Assembly (NCBI GenBank): GCA_036785705.1
Contig: JAWUZG010000964.1
Location: 62,001-126,000 of the forward strand
From: Acanthornis magna
Lineage: Eukaryota; Chordata; Aves; Passeriformes; Acanthizidae
Length of the DNA: 64,000 bases
Reading direction: 5' to 3'
Both the position numbers and the translations under genes were made by a program. Below are positions 27,601-39,172 of the stretch, in pieces; the stretch's first letter is position 1; the number at the start of each line of letters is the position of its first letter. The notes below the pieces were generated by a model, which was not told the DNA's origin, searched no databases, and saw nothing but the letters and a program-made list of their open reading frames with translations.

Positions 27601-28021
27601 TCTCATCGTCATCGAATTCTTCTGCACTTGATATTGGGCTGAACTGGTTGAAAGCCGAATCCTTCAGTGTAGTCTCAGGAGCTGACGCATCATCTTTAAG
27701 TGCCTTCCCTTCATCTTTACTGTAACTCTCGAGAGCTGATGACGTTAGGAAGCCGTTGTGCAAGCCATTGCCTGTGGAATGGTGGCCATCCTTCTCCACG
27801 CCTTCGGAAGAATCAATGGTACGCACGTTTTTCACGATGACGCTCACGCCGACATCGGACGATGACGGGACGTGGGAATCTTCATCGGCGTGAGCGTTTT
27901 GTTTTATGTGGCTTTCGTGCTCATCGTGTCCAGATTCAATAGCTGCTTTGGGATCTACCATGTCTGGTATGTCAAAGGCTGCAAGAAGGTCATCGAAATC
28001 CGGGGTCTTCATATCCCCCAT
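9087..28021 (-). CDS. ZNF532: ZNF532, multi-C2H2 zinc finger protein (whole coding span, 8 coding exons)
   Basis: Eight minus-strand exons join with matching phases and GT/AG borders into a 1296-codon frame, close to human ZNF532 (about 1301 residues) and recognisably collinear with it. Residues 1-20 carry the [14 protein letters not shown] motif shared by the ZNF592/ZNF532/ZNF687 family. A long Ser/Pro/Lys-rich, Ala/Val-rich low-complexity region follows, then scattered C2H2 fingers from about residue 610 to the C-terminus. Known biology: a nuclear protein of the Z4 group (with ZNF592, ZNF687, ZMYND8) found with BRD4 and fused to NUTM1 in some NUT carcinomas. The start is the Met of MGDMK at 28021: the human upstream ATG ACC is GTG GCC here, so this protein begins two residues later. 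Introns are compact except the 5' one. No frameshift or lost finger was seen. Confidence 0.96.
9846..9993 (-). CDS. ZNF532: ZNF532 coding exon 7
   Basis: 148 bp, entering with one base (phase 2 in) and leaving at a codon boundary. Acceptor CTGCAG, donor AAG|GTAATT. Encodes residues 1084-1132, starting [13 protein letters not shown] and including [16 protein letters not shown], the second half of a finger begun in the previous exon. An acidic tail (EREVKEDTK) follows. Confidence 0.95.
9994..10306. other. ZNF532 intron 7 with a short CA repeat
   Basis: 313-bp intron. Just upstream of the exon 7 acceptor there is an ACACAC run (about 9999-10023), which reads TGTGTG in the transcript and lies in the polypyrimidine position. 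Confidence 0.8.
10307..10419 (-). CDS. ZNF532: ZNF532 coding exon 6
   Basis: 113 bp, residues 1046-1082 plus two bases of Ser1083. Acceptor TTTAAAG, donor TC|GTAAGT. Encodes a complete C2H2 finger, [19 protein letters not shown] followed by NRIKH, and the first Cys of the next finger (YTCS), which is completed across the splice. Confidence 0.95.
10420..13376. other. ZNF532 intron 6
   Basis: About 3 kb. It contains an inverted CR1 tail (12954-13045) and a T-run at 11406-11420. No further exon was found; stop-free stretches here lack splice support. Confidence 0.75.
12954..13045 (-). mobile_element. CR1 LINE 3' end fragment, inverted
   Basis: The plus strand reads AGAATAGAATCAAATAGTTT, then AAGTTGGAAAAGGCCTTTAA and CCCCAGCACTGCCACGTTCA. 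This is the reverse complement of the usual CR1 tail found throughout bird genomes (in sense orientation, a tract ending in tTCCAACCc and ATTCTATGATTCT-like repeats). Degraded, no coding content. Confidence 0.75.
13377..13655 (-). CDS. ZNF532: ZNF532 coding exon 5
   Basis: 279 bp (93 codons), in frame at both ends, residues 953-1045. Acceptor TTGTAG before TCT ATG CAT GGA, donor AAG|GTAAAG. The first residues complete the preceding finger (SMHGTLKS). The middle is a Lys/Ser/Pro-rich linker ([13 protein letters not shown]), and the exon ends with the finger [19 protein letters not shown]. Because it is phase 0 at both ends, skipping would keep the frame. Confidence 0.95.
13892..13972 (+). repeat. 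Dispersed repeat, copy A
   Basis: Runs from TTTAACAGGGAGGG through GGGCTCAAGAAGTACTTTAT and TTTACTTTATCTTAAGTTTC to GCTTCACTTA. A matching inverted copy is at 6509-6585 and a shorter direct copy at 14679-14722. Family unknown; it could be part of an LTR or a DNA transposon. Confidence 0.75.
14679..14722 (+). repeat. Dispersed repeat, copy C (short)
   Basis: GCTTTATGTTAAGTTTACTT continuing through ATCTTAAGTTTAATTTCTTG matches the 3' half of copy A almost exactly. The 5' half with the GGGCTCAAG segment is absent. Confidence 0.75.
15577..15619. repeat. Poly(A) tract
   Basis: About 29 consecutive A residues, interrupted by C at two points and extended by a further A-run. No retrotransposed gene sequence is evident upstream, so it is listed as a simple repeat rather than a retrocopy tail. 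Confidence 0.95.
16251..16413 (-). CDS. ZNF532: ZNF532 coding exon 4
   Basis: 163 bp, residues 899-952; its first base completes Lys898. Acceptor TTTTTAG, donor AAG|GTGTGT. Contains the fingers [19 protein letters not shown] and [19 protein letters not shown]. Confidence 0.96.
16414..19135. other. ZNF532 intron 4
   Basis: About 2.7 kb of AT-rich sequence. No exon, repeat family or RNA gene was recognised on either strand. Confidence 0.7.
19136..19312 (-). CDS. ZNF532: ZNF532 coding exon 3
   Basis: 177 bp, residues 840-897 plus shared codons at both ends. Acceptor TCTCCGCAG, donor AAA|GTAAGC. Encodes two fingers, [17 protein letters not shown] and [20 protein letters not shown], ending GIKIGEP. 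Nearly identical to the mammalian segment. Confidence 0.96.
19313..21080. other. ZNF532 intron 3
   Basis: About 1.8 kb. Nothing recognisable beyond AT-rich single-copy sequence. Confidence 0.7.
21081..21262 (-). CDS. ZNF532: ZNF532 coding exon 2
   Basis: 182 bp, residues 779-838 plus two bases of Arg839. Acceptor CGTTTAG, donor CG|GTCAGT. It encodes [20 protein letters not shown], a finger that continues with RIHQHK, then [18 protein letters not shown]. The exon is easily missed because a longer open frame overlaps it in another register; frame and splice phases fix the choice. Confidence 0.95.
23028..23085. repeat. Short tandem repeat
   Basis: The motif GTTAATATTCCTTTA followed by RCAGGAATATTC occurs about twice in direct succession, with an extra half unit between. 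Each unit contains a short inverted repeat (GAATATTC). Confidence 0.75.
23352..23376. repeat. TTCC microsatellite
   Basis: Five or so consecutive TTCC/CTTC units inside ZNF532 intron 2. Confidence 0.85.
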
Positions 28022-28047
28022 GGCCACGTATTTGATTGTAAGCAAAT
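25688..28047 (-). CDS. ZNF532: ZNF532 coding exon 1 (large ATG exon)
   Basis: Coding part 25688-28021, exactly 778 codons, leaving at a codon boundary. The acceptor is TTTTACAG at 28048-28049, so 26 bases of 5' UTR precede the ATG; the donor is CAA|GTAGAG. Encodes the conserved N-terminal acidic motif, a Ser/Lys/Asp-rich region, an Ala/Val-rich stretch ([20 protein letters not shown]), and the first finger-like units ([57 protein letters not shown]). Reading past the donor would add about 40 unrelated residues before a stop. Confidence 0.97.
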
Positions 28048-31000
28048 CTGTAAAATAAGCAGAAAGCCGTCACTTTAAGCTCTAGTAGCACAGTCTTACA
28101 CAGAACAAGTGTTTGCTCACATCTGCCATGAAAAAACACTTTATTTGCCTTCTGAAGTAATATCTTCAGAGCTTTTACGTTACAGAACAGTGTTCCAGTC
28201 CAAATGCACAGTTGAATTATTACACCGAAAGCTATAGTAATTGATAAACTCCACAGATGCTAACCTGACGATTTCATTCTGGGCCCAAATTGCAGTGACC
28301 ATCTTCCCGTCCCCTCTCGTACACTCCCTCCTAGTCTCACCCACACAGACTGTGATTACAGCAAAATACCTGGGCATTCATGAAAATAACATGAGGCACC
28401 TGCAGTTTCTCCTAAGTCTTGATTTTCCTCAACAGTTGCACTATTAACCCGAGGAGTCCTCTTGAAGACAGTAATATAAATCTCTAAGACTTAGGTGTTC
28501 ATCAACACTGTCTACCTGGAAGTCATTGTGGACTCTGAGAACGCAACTGAGGAAATAGTAATAAATTGTATTTATTCCAGTATCCTTGGAATACTGGGTA
28601 TTGTGACATGGGTGACATTTTATATGACACCTTCGAATAAATACAGAAGGGTTTTGAGAATTGTTTACACAGCTCACTTAGTGGTCTTGGGCCCTCAAAT
28701 CCTTAACACAAAAATAGATGCACACATAGTATAAAATGACAAAGCAAGTTCCTATGAGGATTAAATGGTAAAGATTGTAGAGACCAAAGCATATCAAACC
28801 CACGTAAAACCACAGAAAGCCTTGACACAGTTTCTCATGATCTGGGATATTAATTAGTTGCATTCTGGTTGTACATCTGTCCACAGGTGTCTTTTTTCAG
28901 TTGTTGCACACACTCAAAAAGAACTAGATAGTTTCCCCAGTCTGAAACTTCCTCTAATTACATATCCTGGAGTTTACCAATAGCAATGCTTACACGTTAT
29001 CTCCTCCAAATATGTGTAAGATGAGAAGTGCCCAGCAGACGAGACACATCTGTCCTTGACTGAGATTTACTGCCACCCTTATCAAGAACTTCTCTCATTC
29101 TTCCAACTTTCCAAGCGATCAGAGTTAAACCAAAACAGAGACAAACACGGTCAGTTCAAGGAAGAGAAGTTCTAACCTGGCCATTTTAGTCATCTCTTCC
29201 TCACTATTCTAGGGCACCCATCTTAAAATTCAGTATATAAACTATGTTTCCACCACAACTGCCAGGATTCTGCAGCCATATTCCTCCCATTTTGGTTTTT
29301 TTCTCCACAAACCTTTCAGTAACTCCTTCTCTTAAGGAAAAAGCTCTGCCTTTTATCCAAGATCAAAATTAACTGACACCTTGGCTGCCAGACAAGCTGT
29401 GAGTCTATTCCTTCTCAGGGCCAACACGAGGCCTGTAAATACTTCAGAAGAGGAAATAAGGCAAGCTCCTGGTTCCCTAGGAAATCTTGATTTTCCAGGA
29501 ACTGAAATTTCTTTGGAATTTCTTTGAAAAGTGCTCTGAGAATGCTTGAGAAGTTTTACAGAAAATCAGGTTATTTAAAAATGCAAACATTACTTTGCTT
29601 ACTTATCGTTCACTGATAAAAGTAACAAGGAAAACATCTGGACATGGCCAATAGGAATTACACATCCAGGGAGCCACAAAGCAGTGAAGTGAAATGTTTC
29701 CGGGTTCTGCTTTTTCAATGGTGGTTCAGAGAACTTCTGGGAGCTTTAAAAAGAGAACAGAGTCTAAAGATACTCTTAGTTCATGGTTTCCAAGAATCTC
29801 TTCAGTGCCAACACCTACCCCTCTATCTGTGCATCAGTATCTTACTGAAACTAAGCTCTGGGGGTGAGCCAGGAGTGGTTCGTTTGTGTTCGCATTTTCT
29901 GAAAGCACACGTGCGTGACTTTCACCATTTCACATTGAATTCCCTATGAACAGCACGAAGGAAACGGCACAGATTTTAGCCAAAGCAAGGCACTCCTTGT
30001 CTGCTCCACTGCCTTGCTTCTCCCAGTCAGCCTTTTTTACTCCAGTTCACCTGGCACCACATTCCAGTGAAGCACTCACTTGGAGAATTATGTCAAAACA
30101 AGAACCAGATCACAAGAACTCTCTGACAACAGTGGAAGAGGACAAGCAAGACTTAGAAGTAAACAGCTGCTTCTGAAGAAGTGACTTTTTGTTCCACTGC
30201 ATGGAATTGCTGTCACTCCTCCTCAACCCCTCTATCTGGACCTGGTCCAGGTGGAAAGACTCCAGCCATGTGAGGAAAAACAAACCTGCCCTTTCATGTA
30301 CCTTGGCAAGATGGGGGATTCTCTCTCCCACCAGAGAAACACAGAAACCTTTTCGTTCTTTCTAAGTCACGTTTATCTTGTAGCTCTGGCTTCAGGGCAC
30401 TTGCAGATTAGGCCTGGCACTCTCTGCAGAAAGACCAAGCTGCCTAGAACTTGGTGCTGAGATTAAAAGGTACTTTTTGGGGTAAAGCTAAGCAATTGTA
30501 AACACTCAAAGCAGAATCGTTCTGGCGAAGTTCAACAGCCTAAGGAAGACAAGAAAATAGAATAACCTGGCAGCTCCCAGACAGGGCCTATCTCCAAACT
30601 GCCCAACCTCCTAATTTTTATCTGTCAGGTACAAGGACAGCTTCAAGCTTTCCAGCAATGGCAATTAATCCTCCTCCCTTAGCAATACTTTTCCAATTAA
30701 TATTGTCTGTGCATGAAAGCTTCTATCATTTCTCGATCACAAATTTGGTCTCACACACTCAGTTTTTACTCTTTTATTTAATCCTTAACCTTTGAAGAAC
30801 CAACCAACTTTTCCTCCTTGACACTCACCCCCCGTTCATCCAAATCTTCCAAACAGTTAAACCACAAGTCTAACAACTTTAATTGCTTCAACTAGACCAG
30901 ACCATCTTTCCTGCTTTACTGAATTCCTACCCTTTACCTTCAAATCCCACATAACTGTCTACACTTAGACTATCTAACTCCTTGCTTTCGTTCAGACAAA

Positions 31001-34000
31001 TACTCAACTTCAGCTTCCCTCAGCAAGGAATTGAAGGAAATAGGAAAAGCTCCAACTTTAATCTCCATCTACCTGTGGCATTCACATTCTTGTGACTACA
31101 TTCCTTTACCTTCCCTCAACTCTTCTTTTTACCTCTGTTTGTACAACATACATTTGTGGACTGCACACTCTTTAGGGCAGTTTCCTTTTCTTTTGCATGT
31201 TCTTCCGAGAACACCAGCATCCTTTCCAGTTTTGTGAAATGAGAACACTGAGACACATCTTTTCAGGGTCTGGCACGTGGCAGTGTCTTGGTTCTGGTGT
31301 AGCCACACACAGCAATTAGTCTGTAACTTCTGTGCATTCCCAGGTAGAGCATATCTGCAATATTAATCCACTTCCAAACCTGAATAATGATACCTAAGTA
31401 CCATCAGGCTCATTCTGCAAGAAAATGCCTACACAGGGAGCAATACCAGCCTGATCAGCATAAAACCATGCTTTTTTGGGTTTTGGTTTCTGTATTGTGA
31501 CAAGAAATTTCACCAGGTAGAGGAGACTTAAGGAACTCAGTCAGAATTCCAATAATATATATCCTAACATTAGGCAAACTTCATCCTAACACACAGAGCA
31601 CGAGCAGTTCATTAGTTATTAGCAATTCCGACTGACTTACACTTCCAGTCGTTTATTCTGAAAGCCAAGCATTGTAAAGACGGCCAAAGCAATATGCTAA
31701 TCTAACCACAAGCCCTTCTTCAGGAAATGGGAACCACATCTCAAATCACAGCCTCACCCAGTTTGACACGCTCAGCACAGTGGGATGTGCCAGAGGCCAC
31801 TGCAACCACAGTCAGCAGTGGCTCTCACGCTCAGATACAGAAAATACAGGTTCCTTTTCATGACTTGCTACCATTGCAAAACCCAGACAAACACCGGCTT
31901 CCAAAAATCACAGAAATTCCTTTCATAACAGGCAAAGTCATTCTTACCCTAAGAAACGTGGATTTCTTAGGATAAAGGTCTTATTTACCATCCATAGCAT
32001 CAGTAAGGTCATGGCAGTCCTAATGTAAACATCTTTAAGAAGCATGGGGTGTTTCAGTTCAAATTTATACCAAAGACTTTCTCTGTATTATGCACCATAT
32101 CTACGTCTTCAAAAAAGGGGAGCATCCAATTTGTTTCCATGCACAAAACTCAACGAGTAAAAGACCATTCTGACAGCCCAAAGAGTATTACTTGTAGTTT
32201 CTGACTCCTTAGGAGCCTCATCCTGTAGTCCATCAACCCAATTTTTGAAGTGGGTATCTCAAGTTCTCTTTGGGTAGGACAAAACGAGAAGGGAAAGAGA
32301 AGGGGAATCTTCTGGAGGCTGAAGCAAGAGGCCATCCCCAGCTGCAGCTGGCCACAGGAAAACCACCTGTATTATCAAGAGATTCAGGCTAGAGTCTGGG
32401 CCTAGCCACTTCCCCAATCCCTCCTAAAGCAGAGATGAAGTCCTGAAAAGCAGGGAAATCTCCATACCATCCTTTTTGCACTCTACTTAAAAATTAATTA
32501 CCAACACAGTTTAATTTTGTACTTCTGTGTGTCAAATAGGCTGGGACGGTAACCCATGAATAATTCAGATGTACGACAAGAATGAACAGAATACTGAGAT
32601 TCCCAAACTAATGCAGATTGGAATTGCATTCTAAATGGCACGAGCTTCCCACCTCTTTCCTTTAAGGTACTTTTTTTCAAGTGGAGAGCAATTGTGGCCC
32701 AAGCACAACATGAGCAACTCCCAGAGAGCTCTCCCAGCCAGGCAGGGCTCATCAGAGCAACAACCAGGCCTGAGCACATCAGGGTCAGGTTTGGGTTTTT
32801 CTGAACATATATTCCTGGGACTCTGTTGCATATCTGTATTTTAACACACAGGCACACGGCTAGGAAAACAACAGTTAGTGAATTCATTCCAAAGGGACTT
32901 GGAATGTGATAAATCCTTACCCTCGTTCTGGAGATCAAATAACTGAGATCGCTGCAAAATGAGATCCTGGGTGCTGCTACAGAGGACCAGCCCTCCAGCA
33001 TTAGCATTTGCTGCTGGAAAGCAGTGTACAATCCTGCCTGGCCTGCGTGCACAATCCAAACCTCCTGATGAAGAGCATTTACAGATATCACTAGACCGAA
33101 AAAAGACAACTCACCAAGAACACTGCAGACTCCATCTATTCAGGTTTCTCATCTTACAGCCAACAGAAATCCCTGCAAGTTCCAAATCTCCTTTGCTAAA
33201 ACTAAAAATTCATAATACAGATAGCATTCAAAAACCCAGCCAAAACAGATACAAGGAATTTTGTCACAATCCACGAACTTACAGTTTTAAAGCTGCTTAC
33301 TATTCTGGCAGAAGGGAAAAAAAACCACCTAAAAGGTGCTCTTGTGCCATATATGAATTTTAGCTGACACTTGGAAAAGAACATGCATCCTCATCGGGAA
33401 GAGATCCTATTCCTATCATGCAAGAAGAATTCCTGTTTGCGAGCATCCTTCCGCCACAGACACCCACAGTCCAACACAGACCCTCTGCATCCCGATGCTG
33501 AGGAACAGGAGCAGAAATCAGCACAGCGATTTGGCAGGCATTTTGCTCCACCACAAGCTATTCACTGCCCTATCAAACCTGAAAAACAACACATCACGGC
33601 TGCGGTAAAGCCCACAAACGCAGAATTTCAGGCCAAACGTTAGCATGCTATTTTCACTTTTCTACGATTAATAGCTCGATGCCTTACGTAATCGACTGCA
33701 GTCAGAAACAAAAAGGTTCCCTTGGATTGTCACCCTGCCTCAGCAGCCAGCACACAACTTACCCAGTATCCACAACCTCTCAAGGCTTTTAGGACTGTTT
33801 ATTCTGCTGAGCACAGAGGAAAGGACCCTCATTTCACACCACAACAGAGTATTTCCAATGTTCTGCCTCCATATTATCTTGATTGTAGATTACCAAACCA
33901 GCCAACACAGCTAGGACTGGGAAGATTTTTTAAAAATCACACTGGTTAGGATTCTAGAGTTGCTGATTTCCTGTTATAGGAAGTAACAGTTCTAGCAAAA

Positions 34001-35690
34001 GAATCCCCCAGGCAAAATGCTTAGTGATCCACTGTGTAAGCTCTAACAGCCTTTGTTCTTCCTTTGCTAGATTCATTACGGCTTCCTTCTCTCTGCCCCT
34101 CTCCCTCTCTCTGAATCCTTCAGATTTCACTCCAAGATAATAATATCAGCTCAAATCTAAGCCCACATTTTTTATTTTTCACTTGAGAAAGGAAAAATAA
34201 AATCCTAGCCGTTATCCTTTGCTTTGAGTCAAAAGCAGTCACCCCTCTGCAGCTGCTGCACTGCCCATCCGGTTTCCTCTGCTGATTTCATTACTGCACA
34301 ATATTAGAATTCATGCCACTGAGAATGCACTGGAGCTCCATCCAGCCCCCCAAAATACATCTCTCCCACTTGGCTGCTGCAAAATCCTCCCCAGCTTACA
34401 GCAGTTTTAAGAAAAGCCATCCATGCTATTTCTTTTGCACGGGTTTTTTTCTCTGTAAGCGATATTAAGTGCACATTTAACACCGAGGACCTTAATTCAG
34501 AACCAAGTATTGGGTCACTGAGAAGTGGCCAAACAATAACCTGTAAATAACCAGACAGCAAATTCTGCATGTGTGAGTCTCTAACAGAGCACAGAACAGC
34601 TCCCTGCCACAAATGGTCCACAAGTCATGATTGTCATTCAGAGGCCTATTCCTTATCGCTTCACTGGGAAAAAAAAACCCCGTATATCTGGATATATTTC
34701 AATGAAAATACTGCATTTAGCCAAGATATCAGTACGTCTTTACAAATAATAGCTTTAATCCTATTAAAACTGGAGGACCTTAATAGCATTTCTTCAGTAA
34801 CACTTAAACAATTGTCTCCTTCCTAACGTGCCAAGTGTGCAATCAGGAAGTAGCTCCACATTATTGTTATATTCAGCCCAAACCACCACGTCTCACCTTG
34901 TGAACCTTGACCTTTGAGAGATTTTTTTAGCCAGCGCTCAGTTACTGCCACAGCCGCATTACCTCTGCAAACATCAAAGGGTTAAAGGCAGCCCCAATCA
35001 ATAGGCCTACAAGGAAAAAAAAAAAAAGGGAAAACAAGTATGCCTTACAGCATCTTTTCAATGCTTTTATGCACAATTCTACAACAATACTGTTTCCTTT
35101 TGGCCTCAGAGAAAGGCACAGCAAACCCCCCCCTTAATGTCTCCTAAAGAAGCAAACCACAAGACAGCACCCTGTAAATAAAACAGCATGCAAAGCATCC
35201 TCAGTCGCAAGCATAACTACAGTTACAAATCATTCCATCCATTTTATTTCGTTTAGTTTTAAAATAGGCTGCATAACCGGTGTCCCACCCTTGCAAAGCA
35301 AAAATATTTTAATAAGGGTCATAAATCTCAGCTCTTGCCCATTCCTTAAGCATAAAAAGGCACGAAAAGCCCAAGTAATCTCAGTTACTGCAAATATGTA
35401 CATTTCCATCCAGAACCCTTTATGACTACGTTAGCCACATACCAGTGCTGTGTGTCTAAAGTGTGCATTCACATACTGTTTTGGGATGGTATCTTTCTGC
35501 AAGCTCCTCTGCTTTTGGCTGCCATGAAGGGAGGAAGCTATCCCAGTGTAGTAGCTCAGTGACTGCATTGTGTTCAGGAGCTGATCTGCCTCAAACCAGT
35601 TCCAGCCGGTTCTGGTCACCCTACATAAAAAGCTATGGCAACCCTCGCTGAGTTGCCAACAAGTCCCTGAAAATCGCAGGGGCTGGATTT
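28048..35690. other. ZNF532 5' intron or 5' UTR region
   Basis: About 7.6 kb between the ATG exon and the CpG island. No coding exon was found. Minus-strand donor-like sites, CACAAG|GTGAGA near 34897 and CGAGG|GTAAGG near 32924, could belong to non-coding 5' exons, but no convincing partner acceptor was assigned. Confidence 0.6.
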
Positions 35691-37975
35691 TGTGTGGCGT
35701 GGGGCCGGCACAGCCCTGGGCCCCGGCTCCCCTCGTGCCCGGCCCACGCAGCCCCTGCTCCCCAGAGCCCCCCGCACGCTCCCTTCCTCGCCTCCCCCAC
35801 TTACCTCCCACAACCTGGCTGAGAGCTGTGTGTGCGTGCCTGGCTGTAGCTAACAAAGAGCCCGCAATAAAAATCCTCACAGGATCTCTCTTGCAGCACC
35901 AGGCAGGCTCGGCCACAGCCCTGGGAGACAGGCTGCTAACCCGGGCTGCTCCCCCTCTGCTCCCACACATCAGGGGTGGCTGCTCGCACACGTCACAGCT
36001 GCCCCCTCATGCCCACTGCCATGGGGTGCCCGATCGAGGGCTTCTCCCATCCGCCCTCCCCGCTCCTCGTTCCGTCTGGGGCCGCCCGGGTGGCATTTTC
36101 TCTGCTCTGAGCAGCAGCACTACAGAGTACCCGCAAACGCGCCTCCCTCCCCTCAAGAAATCCATTTCCGCAGCAGCAAGATGCCTGCAAAATAGTTCCT
36201 TTGCCCCCTCCTCGCAGCACCGACTTGACTGCTACACTGTTTTTTTGTTTTTTTTTCTTTTTTCTTTTGCTATTCGACTATGCTGGAGGCCTGGAGAAGC
36301 AGCGAGCTGCAGCCCCACGGCTGGGCAGCCCCCCCGGCTGGGGAGGCCCGGGCAGCCTTGTGTGCAGCTCCCACCCCGCACAGGCTGTGCGGAGCGGCCG
36401 CTGCCCGGCCCTGCGGCTCCCGGGAAATGCCTGCCCGGCCTCTCGGCTCCCTGCGGTGCCCAGGCCGCTCCAGGGCTCCGCACCCACCTGTGCCCGTAGC
36501 CGCTCTGCTCCTGCCCGCTCCCCTTCGCCTCGGCCACGCAGGGCCTTTCCTCCTGCATGGCTGACAGGCACCCAGCCCGAGACAGCAGCCACCCCGCTCC
36601 TCTTGGCTACTCACCCTTGCTCTGGGAACACCAGTAACCACCTCCGCCTACGCGCTGAAACCCCCTCCTCTCGGGGGCTGCGGGAGATGCTGCTCTGCAG
36701 GGCTCCCTCCGGGCGGCTGGGCGACCCCGGCAAGCCCCTCTGCCCCTGGCTGCACCTGCAACTGAACAGAGGTCTCGGGCACAACCCTGCACCCCTCCCT
36801 GCGGAGACACCTTCTCCGCATCCCTCATCCCCACCCCGTTCTGGGGAGAACCACCATGTTCTTCCGCTGCCTCGGCCCGTCTTCCCCGCACAGGCTGGTG
36901 CGGCCGCAGCCGCGGCCGGCCCTCCCTCGGCCTCTCGGTCCGGGGGGCCGCTCCCTCCTCCGGGCCGCCGCGGCCCCGGGCACCTCCCCGCGGCTCTGCG
37001 CGCCGCCGGCCCGCCTTGGCCCTGTCCGAGCGGGCCCTGCGAGCCCCGGGGACGGCCGGGGAGCGGAGGCCGCGGCCCCTCCGGCGGCGGGGAGAACGAT
37101 CCGCCCCCGCCCTGCCGGCCCGGAGCTGCCGGCCCGGGCAGTCCCTGCACGGCTGCCCGCGGGGCTCCGGCCGCCGCCGGGCCGGGAGGAAGCGACCCCA
37201 CAGCATGCAACCTCCGGTCCCCATGCGACACACCTGCTGCGGCCGGAGCCGGCGGGCTCGGGCAGGGCTACGGCCCGCGGCGCGGCCCGGCCCCGCGACG
37301 GAGGAACATAATGGCAGGAGGCTGCGGGGCTGGGCGGTGGGGGTGGGGGTGCTCGGCGGCACAGATGGGGAGACGCTCCCGTGTGATTCCGTGTGGAACG
37401 GTTCCCTGGAGAGTGCCGGGGGCGGGGAGGCTGCGGGGCCGCCGAGCGCCGCGGGGCCGAGGCCGGGTCACGGCCTCCCGCAGCCCGAACAGATCGGGGC
37501 CGCTCCGAGCGCTGCCGGCGGACAGCACCGCCGGGGCCGATCTCCCTCCCCTGCGCCGAGGCCGGCGCCGCCCGGATGCTGCGGGAGACGCTGCCCGGGC
37601 TCCGCCGGCCGCTCCCCGTGCCCGAGCGCCTCGGGCCTCGAAGGGCCACCGGGGGAAGCGCCGCCGGCCGCCGCTCGGCTTCCAGGGCAACAAAGGACGG
37701 GAGGAGCCACACGCTGCCAGCTCCGGCGGCTCAGCCCCTCCGCCGGCTCCGCGGCCGTCGTGCCCGGGCCGGGCCGGGGTCACCGCCGAGGTCCCGGGGC
37801 GCGGCCGGGAACCGTGTCCCGGGGCGATGCTGCCCTTCCTCGCCCAGCCCGTTAGCCGGGCGCTCTCGGGCCCGCCTGCGCAGCGCCTGCGGCCCGAGCG
37901 CCGCTCCTGCCCGGCCGCCTTTGTTGGCTGCGCAGCATCCTGGCGGCATCGCCATTGCTAGGAAGGGCAGCACGA
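35690..37975 (-). promoter_or_regulatory. ZNF532: CpG island, probable ZNF532 promoter and first exon(s)
   Basis: A sharp change to very GC-rich, CpG-dense sequence, richest at about 36700-37970, lies upstream of ZNF532 on its strand. Two strong minus-strand donor sites are inside, GGGAG|GTAAGT at 35804 and CAAGG|GTGAGT at 36614, consistent with alternative first exons. No TATA box was recognised. The long open frames on both strands here (such as 36201-37961) follow from base composition and lack protein features. It could also fire in the plus direction. Confidence 0.7.
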
Positions 37976-39172
37976 AATCCCTCCCTCCGTCTGTCTGTTG
38001 CCGTTGTGCGCTACCATTTTCACCATGGAAAGTTTTGCACGCGAATCGCTTTATTGGATCGTGTTAATGGCTTTAAATACATAACATGCGTCTCGAATTT
38101 ACGCTGCGGGCATACAGTGTAATACATATTCCGGCTGAAATAATGCTGTTGTGTTACCGTCTCTTACGAGCCTGTTAGCGAGGCAGCAGAGTCCCAAAAG
38201 CTGCCCGCACAAGCACAGCTCCTTCTGGTACGCTGCCACTGAAGGTGTGCCCGCAGGTACCGCTGGGCAGGAAATAATCCATCGGGCCATACCCTGGCTG
38301 CTCCAGTCCAGCCTCCAGTTAGGATAATCATCCTAACTCCTTCCAAGTACCCAAAACAGCAGCAGAACACGGCTTCTACTGATTGTCGGCTGGGGCAATC
38401 AGCGAGTCTGACGAGTTTATATCATTTGAATATAATAAATCGGTTTGAGGATGTATATAAAAATGGATTCTTGCACTGGTTTTGATATGCAAGAAAGGCC
38501 ATGCAGTTCAGCTTGCACGAGCCTAGGGCTCATCCTGCAAGCGACTTGTAGAAATGGGCCATGATATTTGCAAGACCCTATTTCTTCCCAGTTGACCAGT
38601 AAACCGATTTGATTAAAGAAGTGAAAGCTACACACTCTTTCCTTTGCATCTCTGTGGTCAGCTTGAATAATAGAATAAAGAAGATGGCAGCTGCTGCTAC
38701 TACTCCGGCATTAGTACCTGAAATGTGAATTGATTTCACAGTTTATACACGGCACAAAGGACCTTGGGCGTGCTGCCTTTCACATAGATCTGTTTGTTTG
38801 CCTGCCTGCCAGGTGTCCTTGACATCTCCATGGCAGAAAAAGTCTGCCGCCCTAAGTATTTGACTTAGAAAGCATAAAATGAGGAGAATCTGAGCAACCT
38901 TTACAAGCCGTGCCAGGCTGATAGCACTTCTCCAGTGGTTTTTTAATTCAAGCACACAAAATAATAGGCAATTGCACCGTGAGCGTCCCTGCAATGTCAC
39001 TTTTGCATTGGGAGGCTTTGGGGGGTTTTTTAGCATGTTGACCTTAGCTCTGAAGTCTTAGATCAGAGCTCCTGTTGACTCCTCCAGACACTGTGCCACG
39101 CAATCCTTAGAACCCGTGGTGGAAGAAACTCTCCTTGTTTAGGTTATCCTGTTTTCTCTCCTGGCTTTGCAG

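Noticed and set aside
36201..37961. 586-codon plus-strand open frame and several long minus-strand frames
   Set aside because: They lie in the CpG island, have Pro/Arg/Gly/Ala-rich translations in every frame, and have no domain or splice context. GC-rich sequence lacks stops by composition.
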